Of a stretch of DNA of 64,000 nucleotides, positions 20,141 through 29,499 are shown piece after piece. This DNA comes from Phymatolithon calcareum. Its lineage: Eukaryota; Rhodophyta; Florideophyceae; Hapalidiales. Both the position numbers and the translations under genes were made by a program. Below the pieces are notes generated by a model that was given only the letters and a program-made list of their open reading frames with translations, did no database searches and had not been told where the DNA came from. Location of the stretch: assembly GCA_977006965.1 (NCBI GenBank), contig OZ345377.1:372001-436000 (forward strand), read 5' to 3'. Within the stretch, counting starts at the first letter, position 1, and every line of letters begins with the position of its first letter.

Positions 20141-21931
20141 TCACACATCCTTTGTCTCTCCTATGCGCCCATTGGCAGCACACGGTGCCCCGTTCAAGTG
20201 TGTCATTCCGTCCGCCGATCCGTCCGGAGATCCATGCCGCGATGCGCTCGGCGATTCATCTGGCGTTACTGTCGCCGACCGCCCACTCATGCCCCTACGT
20301 CTTCCGTTTGTCGCACCGGAATTTCCATTCGGAAGCCCATTCGAGTCCGACCCTGCCACTCGCGGCCTCGTCCTCCCCTTTGTGCGGCGGTCCCCTACAG
20401 CCCTCCCGCGCTTCTTGCTGTTACCTTCCCGTCTACGTCCGGGCTCTTCGTCGCGGATTCTTGATGCCGGAATCGTCGCCTGCGGAGGCGGGGTAACGGG
20501 GTCTGGCGGCACAAAGAAGAACTCATCTTCGCCTTCTGAATCAGAAGTGAACCAGTTTATATTCTCATTTGTTTCAATGTCGAGAACGAGACCCTGTTCC
20601 ACCCGTTCCCGTTCAGCGAGCTTGGCAGCATCATCTTCTGCGTCACATGTATCAAATTCATCCTCGCGTTCAACGTATTCTTCGTTCGCCTCCAGCTCAA
20701 CAAAGTCCGGTGCAAAAGCGCTCCAATTTTCTGTCACGCTCTTCTCCCACACATAAACTCCACCGGAGGAAACGCCAAGACTTACGATCACAGGTCGCAA
20801 CGGATGCCAGAGGATATCCCCAATACTCTCACGAGGGCCTTCCAACGTTCGCTCCAACTGCCCATCAGCCGATCGCCACACATGGATTGTGTGATCTTGA
20901 CCATTCATACCTCCGAGTACAAACTCACCGTCCAGACTGAGACAAGCCGTTCTGCACTGCGTCCTGTTGACCACGTCAGTACACATGGATATTGGTTCGA
21001 CCTGCTGCGGAATCAGCGGTTGTCTCGTGTCGAGCGCATGCATCAGACTTTCCGCATGAAACAGGCGTAAGCAACGGTCGAGAGATACCACAAGTGCCCG
21101 GTCGGCTCTTCTTGTGAGCACGATATCGCGCACTGCAGCGCGTCCAGGAACTTCCTTGGTCGCCGAGCACGTCGCCGCACCGGTCATCGAATTGAAGACA
21201 AACACGCGGATAATTCCGTTTGGTCCACCGCGCAGCAACTGGTCGCCGGAACGGTTAAACCGCACAACGTAGTTTGTCTTTGAGCGCTCATCATGATCCT
21301 CCTCTGACGCGCAAAGCCATTCCGCGTCCAGATAATCTGCAGCTGGTGGGATTTCCGGAGGTGGACGGAGGCTCTTTTGCCCCGCTCGCGCCTTCTCCGC
21401 CGCGACGAAATCGCCGGCAGTTTCAGCCGGGCCTTCTGGAGATCTGGGGAAGCGTAGTGAAATACCGTTATCTACGGGATTTTCGTAGACGCCTTGTCGA
21501 AGATGCAAAACGATTGGGAAGCTGTCCATTGTCACGGCGACGGCGAGGAAAGGATCTTTCGGATGGGGCTCCGCCTTTAGCACTGGCATGCCGAGTGCAA
21601 CCTCCGAAATGACGCCGCCAGCAAGTGTGTCAAAAAGTCGTATAAAGCCATTCTTGTATGATGCGAGAATAGTTACGCCTGAGCGCGGTGCAGGGAATGA
21701 TACAGAGGTGACGGGAGCAGAGTTATGGCGGCGACCGGTGCCGAGAACGGTAGCGACAGACTTGGTTTCGAAGTCCCAGACGACGACCTGTCCGGCTACT
21801 GTGCCCATGGCGAGGAGATTGCCTCGGCGATTGAAGCGCATGCATGTTGCGCGGCTGTTGGCCTCCAGAAAATCCTCAATCTTTTCTGGCAGCTCGCTGA
21901 GGTCGAACGGGTTGAGGAGGGCGCGGTTCAT
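20141..21931 (-). CDS. RBBP5: RbBP5/SWD1, WD40 subunit of the Set1/COMPASS H3K4 methyltransferase complex
   Basis: This 596-residue WD40 protein is the ortholog of human RbBP5 and yeast Swd1, which scaffold Set1/MLL methyltransferases on histone H3. Diagnostic features are the N-terminal MRFNRRGNLLAMGTVAGQVVVWDF, a beta-propeller through about residue 390, VNRTQCRTACLSLDGEFVLGG, and above all ENWSAFAPDFVELEANEEYV with the acidic EREDEFD after the propeller. In RbBP5 that acidic segment contacts Ash2L and WDR5. The low-complexity basic and Ser-rich C-terminus is usual. I start at ATG 21931 because MNRALLNPF aligns with the family start; an in-frame upstream ATG at 22126 would add 65 unconserved residues. 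The gene is divergent from NDUFS5, sharing a 540-bp intergenic region. Confidence 0.92.
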   Translation of the reverse strand: MNRALLNPFDLSELPEKIEDFLEANSRATCMRFNRRGNLLAMGTVAGQVVVWDFETKSVATVLGTGRRHNSAPVTSVSFPAPRSGVTILASYKNGFIRLFDTLAGGVISEVALGMPVLKAEPHPKDPFLAVAVTMDSFPIVLHLRQGVYENPVDNGISLRFPRSPEGPAETAGDFVAAEKARAGQKSLRPPPEIPPAADYLDAEWLCASEEDHDERSKTNYVVRFNRSGDQLLRGGPNGIIRVFVFNSMTGAATCSATKEVPGRAAVRDIVLTRRADRALVVSLDRCLRLFHAESLMHALDTRQPLIPQQVEPISMCTDVVNRTQCRTACLSLDGEFVLGGMNGQDHTIHVWRSADGQLERTLEGPRESIGDILWHPLRPVIVSLGVSSGGVYVWEKSVTENWSAFAPDFVELEANEEYVEREDEFDTCDAEDDAAKLAERERVEQGLVLDIETNENINWFTSDSEGEDEFFFVPPDPVTPPPQATIPASRIRDEEPGRRREGNSKKRGRAVGDRRTKGRTRPRVAGSDSNGLPNGNSGATNGRRRGMSGRSATVTPDESPSASRHGSPDGSADGMTHLNGAPCAANGRIGETKDV

Positions 21932-22474
21932 GATGGAGGACCTGCCGGGAGAGAAACAGTGACAACGGTTGCGGCTCGTGGAGATAACGGCACCGCGACG
22001 GCGGGCGTCGGATGGGGGTCGCGGTGTAGAGGCAAGGAATGCATTCGGTTGAAATCGAATGCAGTAGATCCGGCCCGTGCTACCCAACATGCAAGCATAC
22101 TGTACTGTAGAGGTCTCCATGCACAAAATTTGGCGGCAATTTCTAACATGCGAATATTCGCGAAAATTGTTGATATATTTTGAAAACCTGTTGTTTTTCG
22201 TTTGTGTTTTATTCTACCCCAAATGGATGTACAGCGCAACTTTTGCGAAAATCAATAATTACTTTAATAATTATTAATTATTTTTTTAAATAATTATAGA
22301 TCTACTCAAAAGTTGCACTACACTTCATTTGGGCTTGAATAAAACTTAAACGTTCTTTTTGAAGTCTACTCCACAGCTCTAATCGCAACAATAACAACGA
22401 GAACTCTCTCTTTTGCGCCGGAGCATTCTGCACCTTGAAAGCCTTGCAAGGCTAGTTCGACCAGATAAGACGCG
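21932..22474. promoter_or_regulatory. Shared divergent promoter region of RBBP5 and NDUFS5
   Basis: Start codons of two divergent genes are 543 bases apart. The interval must hold both promoters and contains a short foldback element (22199-22352). No clear TATA was assigned. Confidence 0.5.
22199..22352. mobile_element. Foldback MITE-like element (about 154 bp)
   Basis: The ends are imperfect inverted repeats about 45 bp long, each starting CGTTTnnGTTTTATTC and running through CCCAAATG and GCAACTTTTG. The AT-rich centre is mostly TAATAATTATT words. I saw no certain target duplication. The structure fits a non-autonomous DNA transposon lodged in a promoter. Confidence 0.65.
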
Positions 22475-22847
22475 ATGGCGTCGGGAATCGGCGTGAACGG
22501 CGGACCAGGCCGCTGCTACGGGCTCTGGTTGGACTTCTCCAAGTGCATCGGTGCGTTTTTGTTTCCAAATTGGTTTGCGCGGTATTCAGCACCAACGTAC
22601 GCACGCACTTACCCTGCCAATGCCTACGATTGATTGTGTTTGTTGTGCAGGCGAGGCGGATGAGCCGCAGGAATGCAGAGCGTTTCGCGAAGATTACATC
22701 GAATGTCTGCATCATTTCAAAGAGTTCCGACGTGCGAAACTGATCAGTGAGGAGGCGAAGCGGCAGGAAAAGGAGAGGGCAAAAGCGCCCTCGTCATCTC
22801 CCGCTGCGCCATCGGCTTCCACAAACCAATCTCCTGGCTCAGAGTGA
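22475..22847 (+). CDS. NDUFS5: NADH:ubiquinone oxidoreductase 15-kDa subunit NDUFS5 (two exons, 90 aa)
   Basis: This is an intermembrane-space subunit of mitochondrial complex I with a CHCH fold. Exon 1 is 22475-22550; a 100-nt GT-AG intron (22551-22650, donor GTGCGT, acceptor TGTGCAG) follows; exon 2 is 22651-22847. The joined protein starts MASGIGVNGGPGRCYGLWLD. It has four cysteines in two CX(9-10)C pairs: C in GRCYG and FSKC, then ECRAFREDYIEC. The plant homologue has the same MASGxGxxGxxGRCYxxWxDF opening and REDYxECLHHxKEF motif, which makes the call secure. The charged KRQEKERAK tail is normal. The gene is convergent with the polyprenyl synthase gene, whose stop lies about 220 bases away. 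Confidence 0.92.
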
Positions 22848-23070
22848 TGCGTCTTTGCTGGCTGCAGAGTCTGCGCCAATTCTTGGGCGTCGCGTGCCGT
22901 TAATTCAGGATTAGGCTGCACATTTTTTTTGCAACCCGATCGCACAATACTTGCGCTGCGACATTATTAAAAATTACCGCATGCATCATGCGCCGAACAG
23001 GCTGCACGAAAGGGTCTGCCGTCAGAAGTTAAACTTTACAAAAAACTAAACACGCAATACGTTTTAAAAA

Positions 23071-24375
23071 CTACCTCGACCTCGTCAGCACAATGTCCGC
23101 CAGGTTGATAAGTGCGCTGCGATGCTCGCTCGCCGGCATAACGTCAACAATCGCCTGCACACCCATCCTTGCATGTTCTGCAGCGAGTTGTCGCGTGCGT
23201 TCCACACCTCCAGCTATTCGAACGAGCTCTGCAGCTCGCTCGACATCCCCCTCATTCCGGAATCTCCTTTCGATCATCGGCCCAAGCTCCGGAAAGCTCT
23301 CAAGCGCAAATAGCACCGGCGCCGTGGCATGTCCCTGTCGCAAGTCGTCGCACACCGGTTTGCCGAGCGCCGATTCGCTCGCGGTCATGTCCAGCACATC
23401 GTCGACGAGCTGGAAGGCAATGCCTATATGCTCGCCGTATTTGTACGCCGCGTCTGCGAGCTCCTTTCCGTGACCGCCGAGCATGACGACCGCCCTACTG
23501 GAATTTGCGATTAGTGACGCGGTTTTGAAAAACGTTTTCGCCAAATACGTATCAAACAGATTCTCCGGTCGGTGATATCGTATCTGCTCAACCTCCTTCT
23601 CCGTCGCATCCCCGATTCCGCCCACGGGTGCGTCGGCTCCACCACCCCGCATTTGCAATACCTCCCCACGTACCAAATGTTCTATCACAGTGGAAAGCCT
23701 TTCCACAACATCACAGTTTCGCAACCTTGCAAGTGCCACGGACGCCCTTGCCAGCAGAAAGTCTCCCGCCAACACTGCCAGCTGATTGCCGAAAACCGCG
23801 TTTGCTGATGAGACGCCGCGACGCGTTGCCGCTTCGTCGATAACGTCATCGTGCAGCAGCGAAGCTGCATGAATCAGTTCGGTAATTTCTGCGAGTCGAC
23901 GTTGACTTGACAGAATTGGCACCGGCGCTCCGCATTGAGCCGCCGCGGCAGCCTGTGCCATCAAGATGACAATCACCGGCCGTACGCGCTTCCCGTGAAG
24001 TGAGAGCAGATGGGCAGCTGCCGCATCTAATGGAGGATGCTGCAGCACCCGCACCGTCGCCAGTAAAGCGCCGGTCAGACGGTCCAGCTCGCCAACAGCG
24101 AGTGAGAATGGGTCTGCACCTCGCAAATGCCCCGCAATTGAAAGTCCCAGGGAATCGATCCATCCTGCATCTTCGCATGTCGTGGGGACCTCTCTTTCTG
24201 ACGCAGGTGCAAACGTTGCCCGCGGCGACGCGGTATTTGTGCGATCATGCATATTGCGTGTCCATGCCAAGGGAATTGCTCGTCTCACACGAGGTGGTGC
24301 GTGGATGCAGTTTGTGCCCTGCACAAAAATCCTATGCGCGGAAAAAATGCGTGTGGCGCTTATCCGCGCTGCCAT
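23071..24375 (-). CDS. Long-chain trans-polyprenyl diphosphate synthase (solanesyl or related), organellar
   Basis: It elongates isoprenyl diphosphates to the side chain of ubiquinone or plastoquinone. The 434-residue protein has a basic, Ser/Arg-rich N-terminus of about 70 residues that looks like an organelle transit peptide. It has GKRVRPVIV (128-136), the first aspartate-rich motif DDVID (176-180) in LIHAASLLHDDVIDEAATRRG and the second DDVLD (325-329) followed by SALGKP. This spacing and the missing bulky residue just before the first motif are typical of COQ1/solanesyl synthases rather than FPP or GGPP synthases. Product length cannot be read directly. A degenerate partial copy lies at 30.0-31.1 kb. 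The gene is divergent from the NB-ARC gene. Confidence 0.92.
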   Translation of the reverse strand: MAARISATRIFSAHRIFVQGTNCIHAPPRVRRAIPLAWTRNMHDRTNTASPRATFAPASEREVPTTCEDAGWIDSLGLSIAGHLRGADPFSLAVGELDRLTGALLATVRVLQHPPLDAAAAHLLSLHGKRVRPVIVILMAQAAAAAQCGAPVPILSSQRRLAEITELIHAASLLHDDVIDEAATRRGVSSANAVFGNQLAVLAGDFLLARASVALARLRNCDVVERLSTVIEHLVRGEVLQMRGGGADAPVGGIGDATEKEVEQIRYHRPENLFDTYLAKTFFKTASLIANSSRAVVMLGGHGKELADAAYKYGEHIGIAFQLVDDVLDMTASESALGKPVCDDLRQGHATAPVLFALESFPELGPMIERRFRNEGDVERAAELVRIAGGVERTRQLAAEHARMGVQAIVDVMPASEHRSALINLADIVLTRSR

Positions 24376-25187
24376 TGTTGGCTAAACGCGACGAATGAAT
24401 GAGCTACTTCGCTAATTTGCAACAATTGGCATGAGGGGCATAAAGCCCGCGGCCCGAGCGTTGTCCTCGACGGCATCGACGAGCTTTGATGGTAGCGGTA
24501 TAATTTCCATCTCTATTGGCTAGTGTGCTTCGACGGTATCATAGCTCTATCTCTGTGATCGGAACAACCTACAAACGTATCGTACAGTATACTGTATACT
24601 GTATGAATGTTCCCTGTCTGACCATCGTCGCTGGTACTTAATGGGTCATATCAAACTCGCATCCACTCACATCGGTCATAACTCACAACCTCAGCCTTTC
24701 TAACTACACAAAGCTTCCTCAACTTTAAAAAACGACATTAAATGTTTCCTATACGATCAACTTTACGGGCAGGGTAACCTACCCGCACTTGTCTTCTAGT
24801 CCTTAACATAGGCGCGCTCGAAGTCCACAACGCTAAGATGAGGTGCTTTGATGTCCCACACCTTTCAGACTATTCCTTTCTATACAGTAGTTTCTCTACA
24901 TCACATTGGTCCACGTGGAATATCGTGCACGCTCTTCAGACTTCTCGGGTGGAAGCTGTATCATATACTGTATGCACTTCCACCTCACCCATACAATATC
25001 ACTCTACAGCTGTAGGGTGATATTGTGCGCGCAGAGATACACACTCCCACCAAGACTGTTTCTTAAGGACACTCGTGCGCACGTCCTCCGATCGCGCCTT
25101 AGGATCTTTGCAAAGCACGGCACACAAGGTGGTAAGCTGTGAGCTTGGCAATAGGGTTGTGCCTCGACGTGTATTCCGCTTGCCGGA
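24376..25187. other. Divergent intergenic region between polyprenyl synthase and NB-ARC genes
   Basis: No gene is seen. It holds clustered TATACTGTATACTGTAT words (about 24586-24604 and 24963-24975) and a 32-bp hairpin at 24994-25025 with one G-T pair. Both genes must be promoted from here. Confidence 0.4.
24994..25025. repeat. 32-bp palindrome in the NB-ARC promoter region
   Basis: Two 16-base arms, CAATATCACTCTACAG and CTGTAGGGTGATATTG, pair with no loop except for one G-T. It lies about 160 bases upstream of the NB-ARC start codon. Confidence 0.8.
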
Positions 25188-28100
25188 ATGGCTGCAGCCA
25201 CAGGTCTTGTGATCGGCGTTGTCGGCATAGTCAATCAGTTGACACAGAGATTGTCCAACTTAAAGAAGCGGTGCGAAGACTTCGGGTCACTGCCAGACAA
25301 CTGGCATTCTTCAATCAAGTCCTTCGAAGACTGCAAAACAAGTGTTGAAAAAATCGAAGCTACTCTTGTGGATGACAAGGAATGCATTGGCGAACGTGCG
25401 ATAAACACATTTCGCGACATTCTCAAGAGAGTTGAGGGATCGCTGACAACGGCAGAGACCATCTTGAAGAGCCTGGAGGATGAGAGCTCTCCAGCCAGTG
25501 CGAGTGGGAGCTCTCATCTAGTCGGTAGCTCTTCGAGACAAGGAAACCGTTCATTTCGAAGCAGGAATCGACATGTTGACGGTCGTGAAGTGAACGAGGG
25601 CAAGCTAATCTTTAGGGTGAAAAAGGTGAAAACAGCGCTTGAAGAAGTTGACGCGATATGGAAGGAGGCTCAACACTCGATTGACAGTGTAGCAATAGCT
25701 CTCGTTATCCCTTCCATGAACGTCCATGACAGGGTGCCATGTGATGAATATCGTGCCCATTTTGATGAACCCCCGCTTCCAAACGAATCGGTGCTAAACT
25801 TCAGTGGTGGTACGATGGAGGCCTTGTTGAAACGTGCAGTATTGTCGGACTCTACCGATGAAAGGGTGACGGCTGCTGTTGGTCTAAGTGTGGCTGGGGC
25901 AGTGGGAATGGGTGGAGTGGGGAAAACTGTTGCGCTTCAGGGTCTTTGCTATGAATCGGAAGTACGGGACAAGTTCTTCGACGGGGTGTTCTTCGTCACT
26001 CTTGGACAGGACGCTGCTGAAGAGGATGTGATTGAAGGTGTTGCACTCTTCGTCGAAAGCTCGGGCGGCAAATCTCTTGCCAGGGATATCACAAGTAAGA
26101 GATCTGCAGAATCAGCTGTTAGACAAGCGTCTTTGTGGTTCAAAGGTCGATGTGCCCTGTTCGTATTCGATGATATCTGGTCTTTCGACGGTCATCCAAT
26201 CGGATATCTAAGTTCACTTATGCTGTTGCTTTGCAACTCACGATCAAGTGCGATGGTGATATCGACACGGGAGAAGTCCATATCGAAGCAGTTCCGAGCT
26301 GTGAAGTTCAGTCCGCGCGAAGTTCGTGGGCAGCAGGCGTTGAGTATCCTCGCCAAGTATGCTGGCATCGAAACTGAATCCGTTCACGCAGCAATGGACA
26401 CTTGGACGGCATTTCGAGACATCTTGGATGTGTGCGCTGGACTGCCAGTAGCATTGGGAGCTGCAGGGACCGCTCTGGGTATCGTAATCGAAGAAAACAA
26501 TGGCAACATTGGTCAGTCGGCAGTAATCTATTCGCATAAGCTGAACGAAAACATCGAAAGTGTAGGAGATGAAAGTGTTGGTGAGTACCGGGGACTGAGA
26601 GCTGTGGTTGAGACCAGTTTGCAGCATTGCGAAAAGTGGGCGCGTGCCACAGAAGGTCGGAGGAAACTTGGATGCGAATTGAGCATGAGAGAAAAGTTTG
26701 AAGCGCTGAGTGTTCTACGCAAGCAGGGTTGGATTCCTCGGACATGCCTGAAACGTCTGTGGGAGACTGACGAGCGAGCGACTGAGCTAGTTATGTCTAA
26801 ACTTTCAGATATGCACCTAGTTGTGCGGAGCTGGCACACAACGCCGGCGGGAAAGGTTGACGGACTGGAACTGCACGATCTCGTTCTTGAACAAGCCAAA
26901 ACACTATCTATTGAAAACAATCGTTCTTCTCATTGGCATGCACGTTTCCTCAACGGATACATGCGGAATGCGGCTGGTAACGTGCTGGAGTCAAATACGT
27001 ATAATTGCCGCGAGTGGTGGGATCGTGAAAAGGTACCCGAAGATGGGTACATTGAAAAGAACCTCGCTCGACACTTGGCGATGAGCGACGGGTGTGAGCT
27101 GGAATCTTTGCTGTCGGATGTACGATGGTCAAGGAGACGAATGAATGTTGGAGGAATAGTGGCTCTGCGGGACGATTTTCAAGAGTTATGGCATAGTAGC
27201 GGGAGAGTTATTGGGGCGGACGCAGTGCGCAGGGCGCTCGAAGAAAGCTGGGTGAACATCAACAAGAGTATACACTCAACTCCATTTGAAATGTATGGTC
27301 GGTTGCAATCGCAGTGCCGGTCCTCAAAGTTTGTGCAGCGCTTCCTGTCAAGTGTGTCAATGCATGTTCCGAAGCCTTACTATGTGCCGAAGCATGAGCT
27401 GCGATGGAGGGCGGATACCAGACAACTCTTCCGTATCGACTTTGAGGAGCCTGTTACTGCCCTGTGTTTGAGCCAAGAACAAAATATAATTGCAGTCGTG
27501 CAAGGATACAAAATCCATGTTTTCGATTTACAAGCAATGTGTTCTGTGCAGACAATGAAGGGCCATGACAATGTGATCAACAGTGTTGCAATAAGCGCAG
27601 ACCTAAATCGCATTGTGTCAGCATCTCGCGACAAAACGGTTCGTGTATGGGATGGGCAGAGCGGAGAATGCGTGTTGGGACCACTCCATGGACACACGGG
27701 CACGGTGTGTTGCGTTGCAATTAGCGCGGACGGAATTCGAATTGTTTCGGGATCTGTTGACAACACTGTTCGTGTGTGGGATGGGCAGAGCGGAGAATGC
27801 GTGTTGGGACCACTCCATGGACACAAGGGTGCGGTGCGGTGCGTTGCAATTAGCGCGGACGGAAGTCGAATCGTTTCGGGATCTTTTGACAAAACTGTTC
27901 GTGTGTGGGACGGGCAGAGCGGAGAATGCGTGTTGGGACCACTCCATGGACACAAGGGTGCGGTGCGGTGCGTTGCAATTAGCGCGGACGGAAGTCGAAT
28001 CGTTTCGGGATCTGTTGACAACACTGTTCGTGTGTGGGATGGACAGAGCGGAAAATGCGTGCTGGGACCACTTCGTGAACACAACGATGCGGTGCTGTGC

Positions 28101-29339
28101 GTTTCAATGAGCGCTGATGGACGTCACATTGTTTCGGGATCTCGGGACCGAACTGTTCGTGTGTGGGATGGACAGAGCGGAAAATGCGTGCTGGGACCAC
28201 TGCGTGGACACGAGAATGCTGTGATTCGTGTTGCAACTAGCGCGGACGGAAGTCGCATTGTTTCGGGATCTCTTGACAAAACTGTTCGTGCGTGGGATGG
28301 GAAGAGCGGAGAATGCGTGCTGAGACCACTCCGTGGACACGAGAGTACTGTAATTCGCGTTGCAATTAGCGCGGACGGAAATCGCATTGTTTCGGGATCT
28401 CGTGACAAAACGGTTCGTGTGTGGAATGGGGAGAGCGGGGAATGCGTGCTTGGACCACTCCGTGGACACAAGGCTGACGTGCGTTTCGTTGCAATGAGCG
28501 GGGACGGAAGTCGTATTGCTTCGGGATCTGTTGACAACACTGTTCGTGTGTGGGATGGGGAGAGCGGAAACTGCGTACTGGGACGACTCCGTGGATTCAA
28601 TTTTGAGACTGTGGTGCTGTGCGTTGCAATAAGCGCGGACGGAAGTCGCATTGTTTCGGGATCTCGTAACCGAACTGTTCGTTTGTGGGATGGGCAGAGC
28701 GGAGAATGCGTGCTTGGATCATTGCGAGGACACGAGAATCGTGTGGAGGGAGAATTCGTGCTTGGGTCATTGCGAGAACACGAGAATCCTGTGGAGTGCG
28801 TTGCAATTAGCGCGGACGGAAGTCGAATTGTTTCCGGATCTCTTGACAAAACTGTTCGTGTGTGGGATGGGAAGAGCGGAGAATGCGTGTTGGGACCACT
28901 TCGTGGACACGAGAATGCGGTGCGGTGCGTTGCAATTAGCGCGGACGGAAGTCGCATTGTTTCAGGATCTGTTGACAACACTGTTCGTGTCTGGGATGGG
29001 ATCACAGGGCTAGGCAAATTCGGAGGTGTACACTTCGTAGGACGGATCAGAAGCCTTGAATTCGATGCTGGCAGTGATTTGTGTGTTGTACATACGTCAG
29101 ATGAGGTTTTTCTTTTGGACACCAGCACTGGAATCAAGATTCAACGTCCTGGATACATGATACACGGATGGAATGGCAAGATATACGCAACCGGGCAGAA
29201 CGCGAAGAAAGTTCAAGTCGCCACCATGCCATTTGAATGTGTCACATTTTGCTACAATAAGCTGCATTCAAAAGCTGCAGCTGGTCTCGTAGATGGCCAA
29301 GTTGTTATAGGAGAGCTCATTCTGCAAGTCAGGAGATAG
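25188..29339 (+). CDS. NB-ARC (STAND) protein with about eleven homogenised WD40 repeats (1383 aa)
   Basis: This is a signal-transduction ATPase of the STAND class, built like plant NLRs, Apaf-1 and fungal NWD proteins. Residues 1-130 form a helical N-terminal domain (GLVIGVVGIVNQLTQRLSN) of unknown type; it is neither TIR nor an obvious kinase or nuclease. NB-ARC follows: Walker A GMGGVGKT (about 240-248), Walker B FVFDDIW (about 323-331), sensor-like VISTREKS, and GLPVAL near 416, then winged-helix and linker regions. WD40 repeats run from about 788 to 1272 with unit CVAISADGSRIVSGS ... TVRVWDGQSGECVLGPL, about 42 residues (126 nt) each. Repeats 3 and 4 are almost identical at the DNA level. 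One unit (28.70-28.80 kb) has a short in-frame internal duplication. All motifs look functional and the frame is open throughout. A role in recognising non-self or triggering cell death is inferred from the architecture only. Confidence 0.88.
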   Translation: MAAATGLVIGVVGIVNQLTQRLSNLKKRCEDFGSLPDNWHSSIKSFEDCKTSVEKIEATLVDDKECIGERAINTFRDILKRVEGSLTTAETILKSLEDESSPASASGSSHLVGSSSRQGNRSFRSRNRHVDGREVNEGKLIFRVKKVKTALEEVDAIWKEAQHSIDSVAIALVIPSMNVHDRVPCDEYRAHFDEPPLPNESVLNFSGGTMEALLKRAVLSDSTDERVTAAVGLSVAGAVGMGGVGKTVALQGLCYESEVRDKFFDGVFFVTLGQDAAEEDVIEGVALFVESSGGKSLARDITSKRSAESAVRQASLWFKGRCALFVFDDIWSFDGHPIGYLSSLMLLLCNSRSSAMVISTREKSISKQFRAVKFSPREVRGQQALSILAKYAGIETESVHAAMDTWTAFRDILDVCAGLPVALGAAGTALGIVIEENNGNIGQSAVIYSHKLNENIESVGDESVGEYRGLRAVVETSLQHCEKWARATEGRRKLGCELSMREKFEALSVLRKQGWIPRTCLKRLWETDERATELVMSKLSDMHLVVRSWHTTPAGKVDGLELHDLVLEQAKTLSIENNRSSHWHARFLNGYMRNAAGNVLESNTYNCREWWDREKVPEDGYIEKNLARHLAMSDGCELESLLSDVRWSRRRMNVGGIVALRDDFQELWHSSGRVIGADAVRRALEESWVNINKSIHSTPFEMYGRLQSQCRSSKFVQRFLSSVSMHVPKPYYVPKHELRWRADTRQLFRIDFEEPVTALCLSQEQNIIAVVQGYKIHVFDLQAMCSVQTMKGHDNVINSVAISADLNRIVSASRDKTVRVWDGQSGECVLGPLHGHTGTVCCVAISADGIRIVSGSVDNTVRVWDGQSGECVLGPLHGHKGAVRCVAISADGSRIVSGSFDKTVRVWDGQSGECVLGPLHGHKGAVRCVAISADGSRIVSGSVDNTVRVWDGQSGKCVLGPLREHNDAVLCVSMSADGRHIVSGSRDRTVRVWDGQSGKCVLGPLRGHENAVIRVATSADGSRIVSGSLDKTVRAWDGKSGECVLRPLRGHESTVIRVAISADGNRIVSGSRDKTVRVWNGESGECVLGPLRGHKADVRFVAMSGDGSRIASGSVDNTVRVWDGESGNCVLGRLRGFNFETVVLCVAISADGSRIVSGSRNRTVRLWDGQSGECVLGSLRGHENRVEGEFVLGSLREHENPVECVAISADGSRIVSGSLDKTVRVWDGKSGECVLGPLRGHENAVRCVAISADGSRIVSGSVDNTVRVWDGITGLGKFGGVHFVGRIRSLEFDAGSDLCVVHTSDEVFLLDTSTGIKIQRPGYMIHGWNGKIYATGQNAKKVQVATMPFECVTFCYNKLHSKAAAGLVDGQVVIGELILQVRR
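27551..29010 (+). repeat. Tandem WD40-coding array, 126-bp unit
   Basis: About eleven in-frame units of about 126 bp carry repeated phrases such as GTTGCAATTAGCGCGGACGG and ACTGTTCGTGTGTGGGATGG. High identity at synonymous sites indicates recent duplication or gene conversion. The long minus-strand open frames over this array are by-products of the repeat. Confidence 0.95.
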
Positions 29340-29499
29340 TTAAATTTACCGTGCACATAGTGGGTTCTCAGAATTGGTGTCGTATGTTGTCAACATACTG
29401 CCTGCTATCGCGACATACTGATATGTGATGACGCTTTGCTGAGAATTAAGTGCTTACGGCAGTTAGTACAGGGCAATGCATCGCGAACCCTTACGGCTA

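Noticed and set aside
21932-22126. N-terminal extension of RBBP5 to an upstream ATG
   Set aside because: The extra 65 residues are not part of the family and run into the MITE-bearing promoter; MNRALL aligns with the family start.
27551-29010. Repeat array that might be taken for CRISPR or a satellite
   Set aside because: Units are in-frame WD40 codons within an intact NB-ARC gene, without spacers.
27380-29137. Long minus-strand open frames (up to 337 aa) over the WD40 array
   Set aside because: They exist only because the repeat unit is a multiple of three; their peptides are periodic antisense of the WD40 repeats and have no independent motif.
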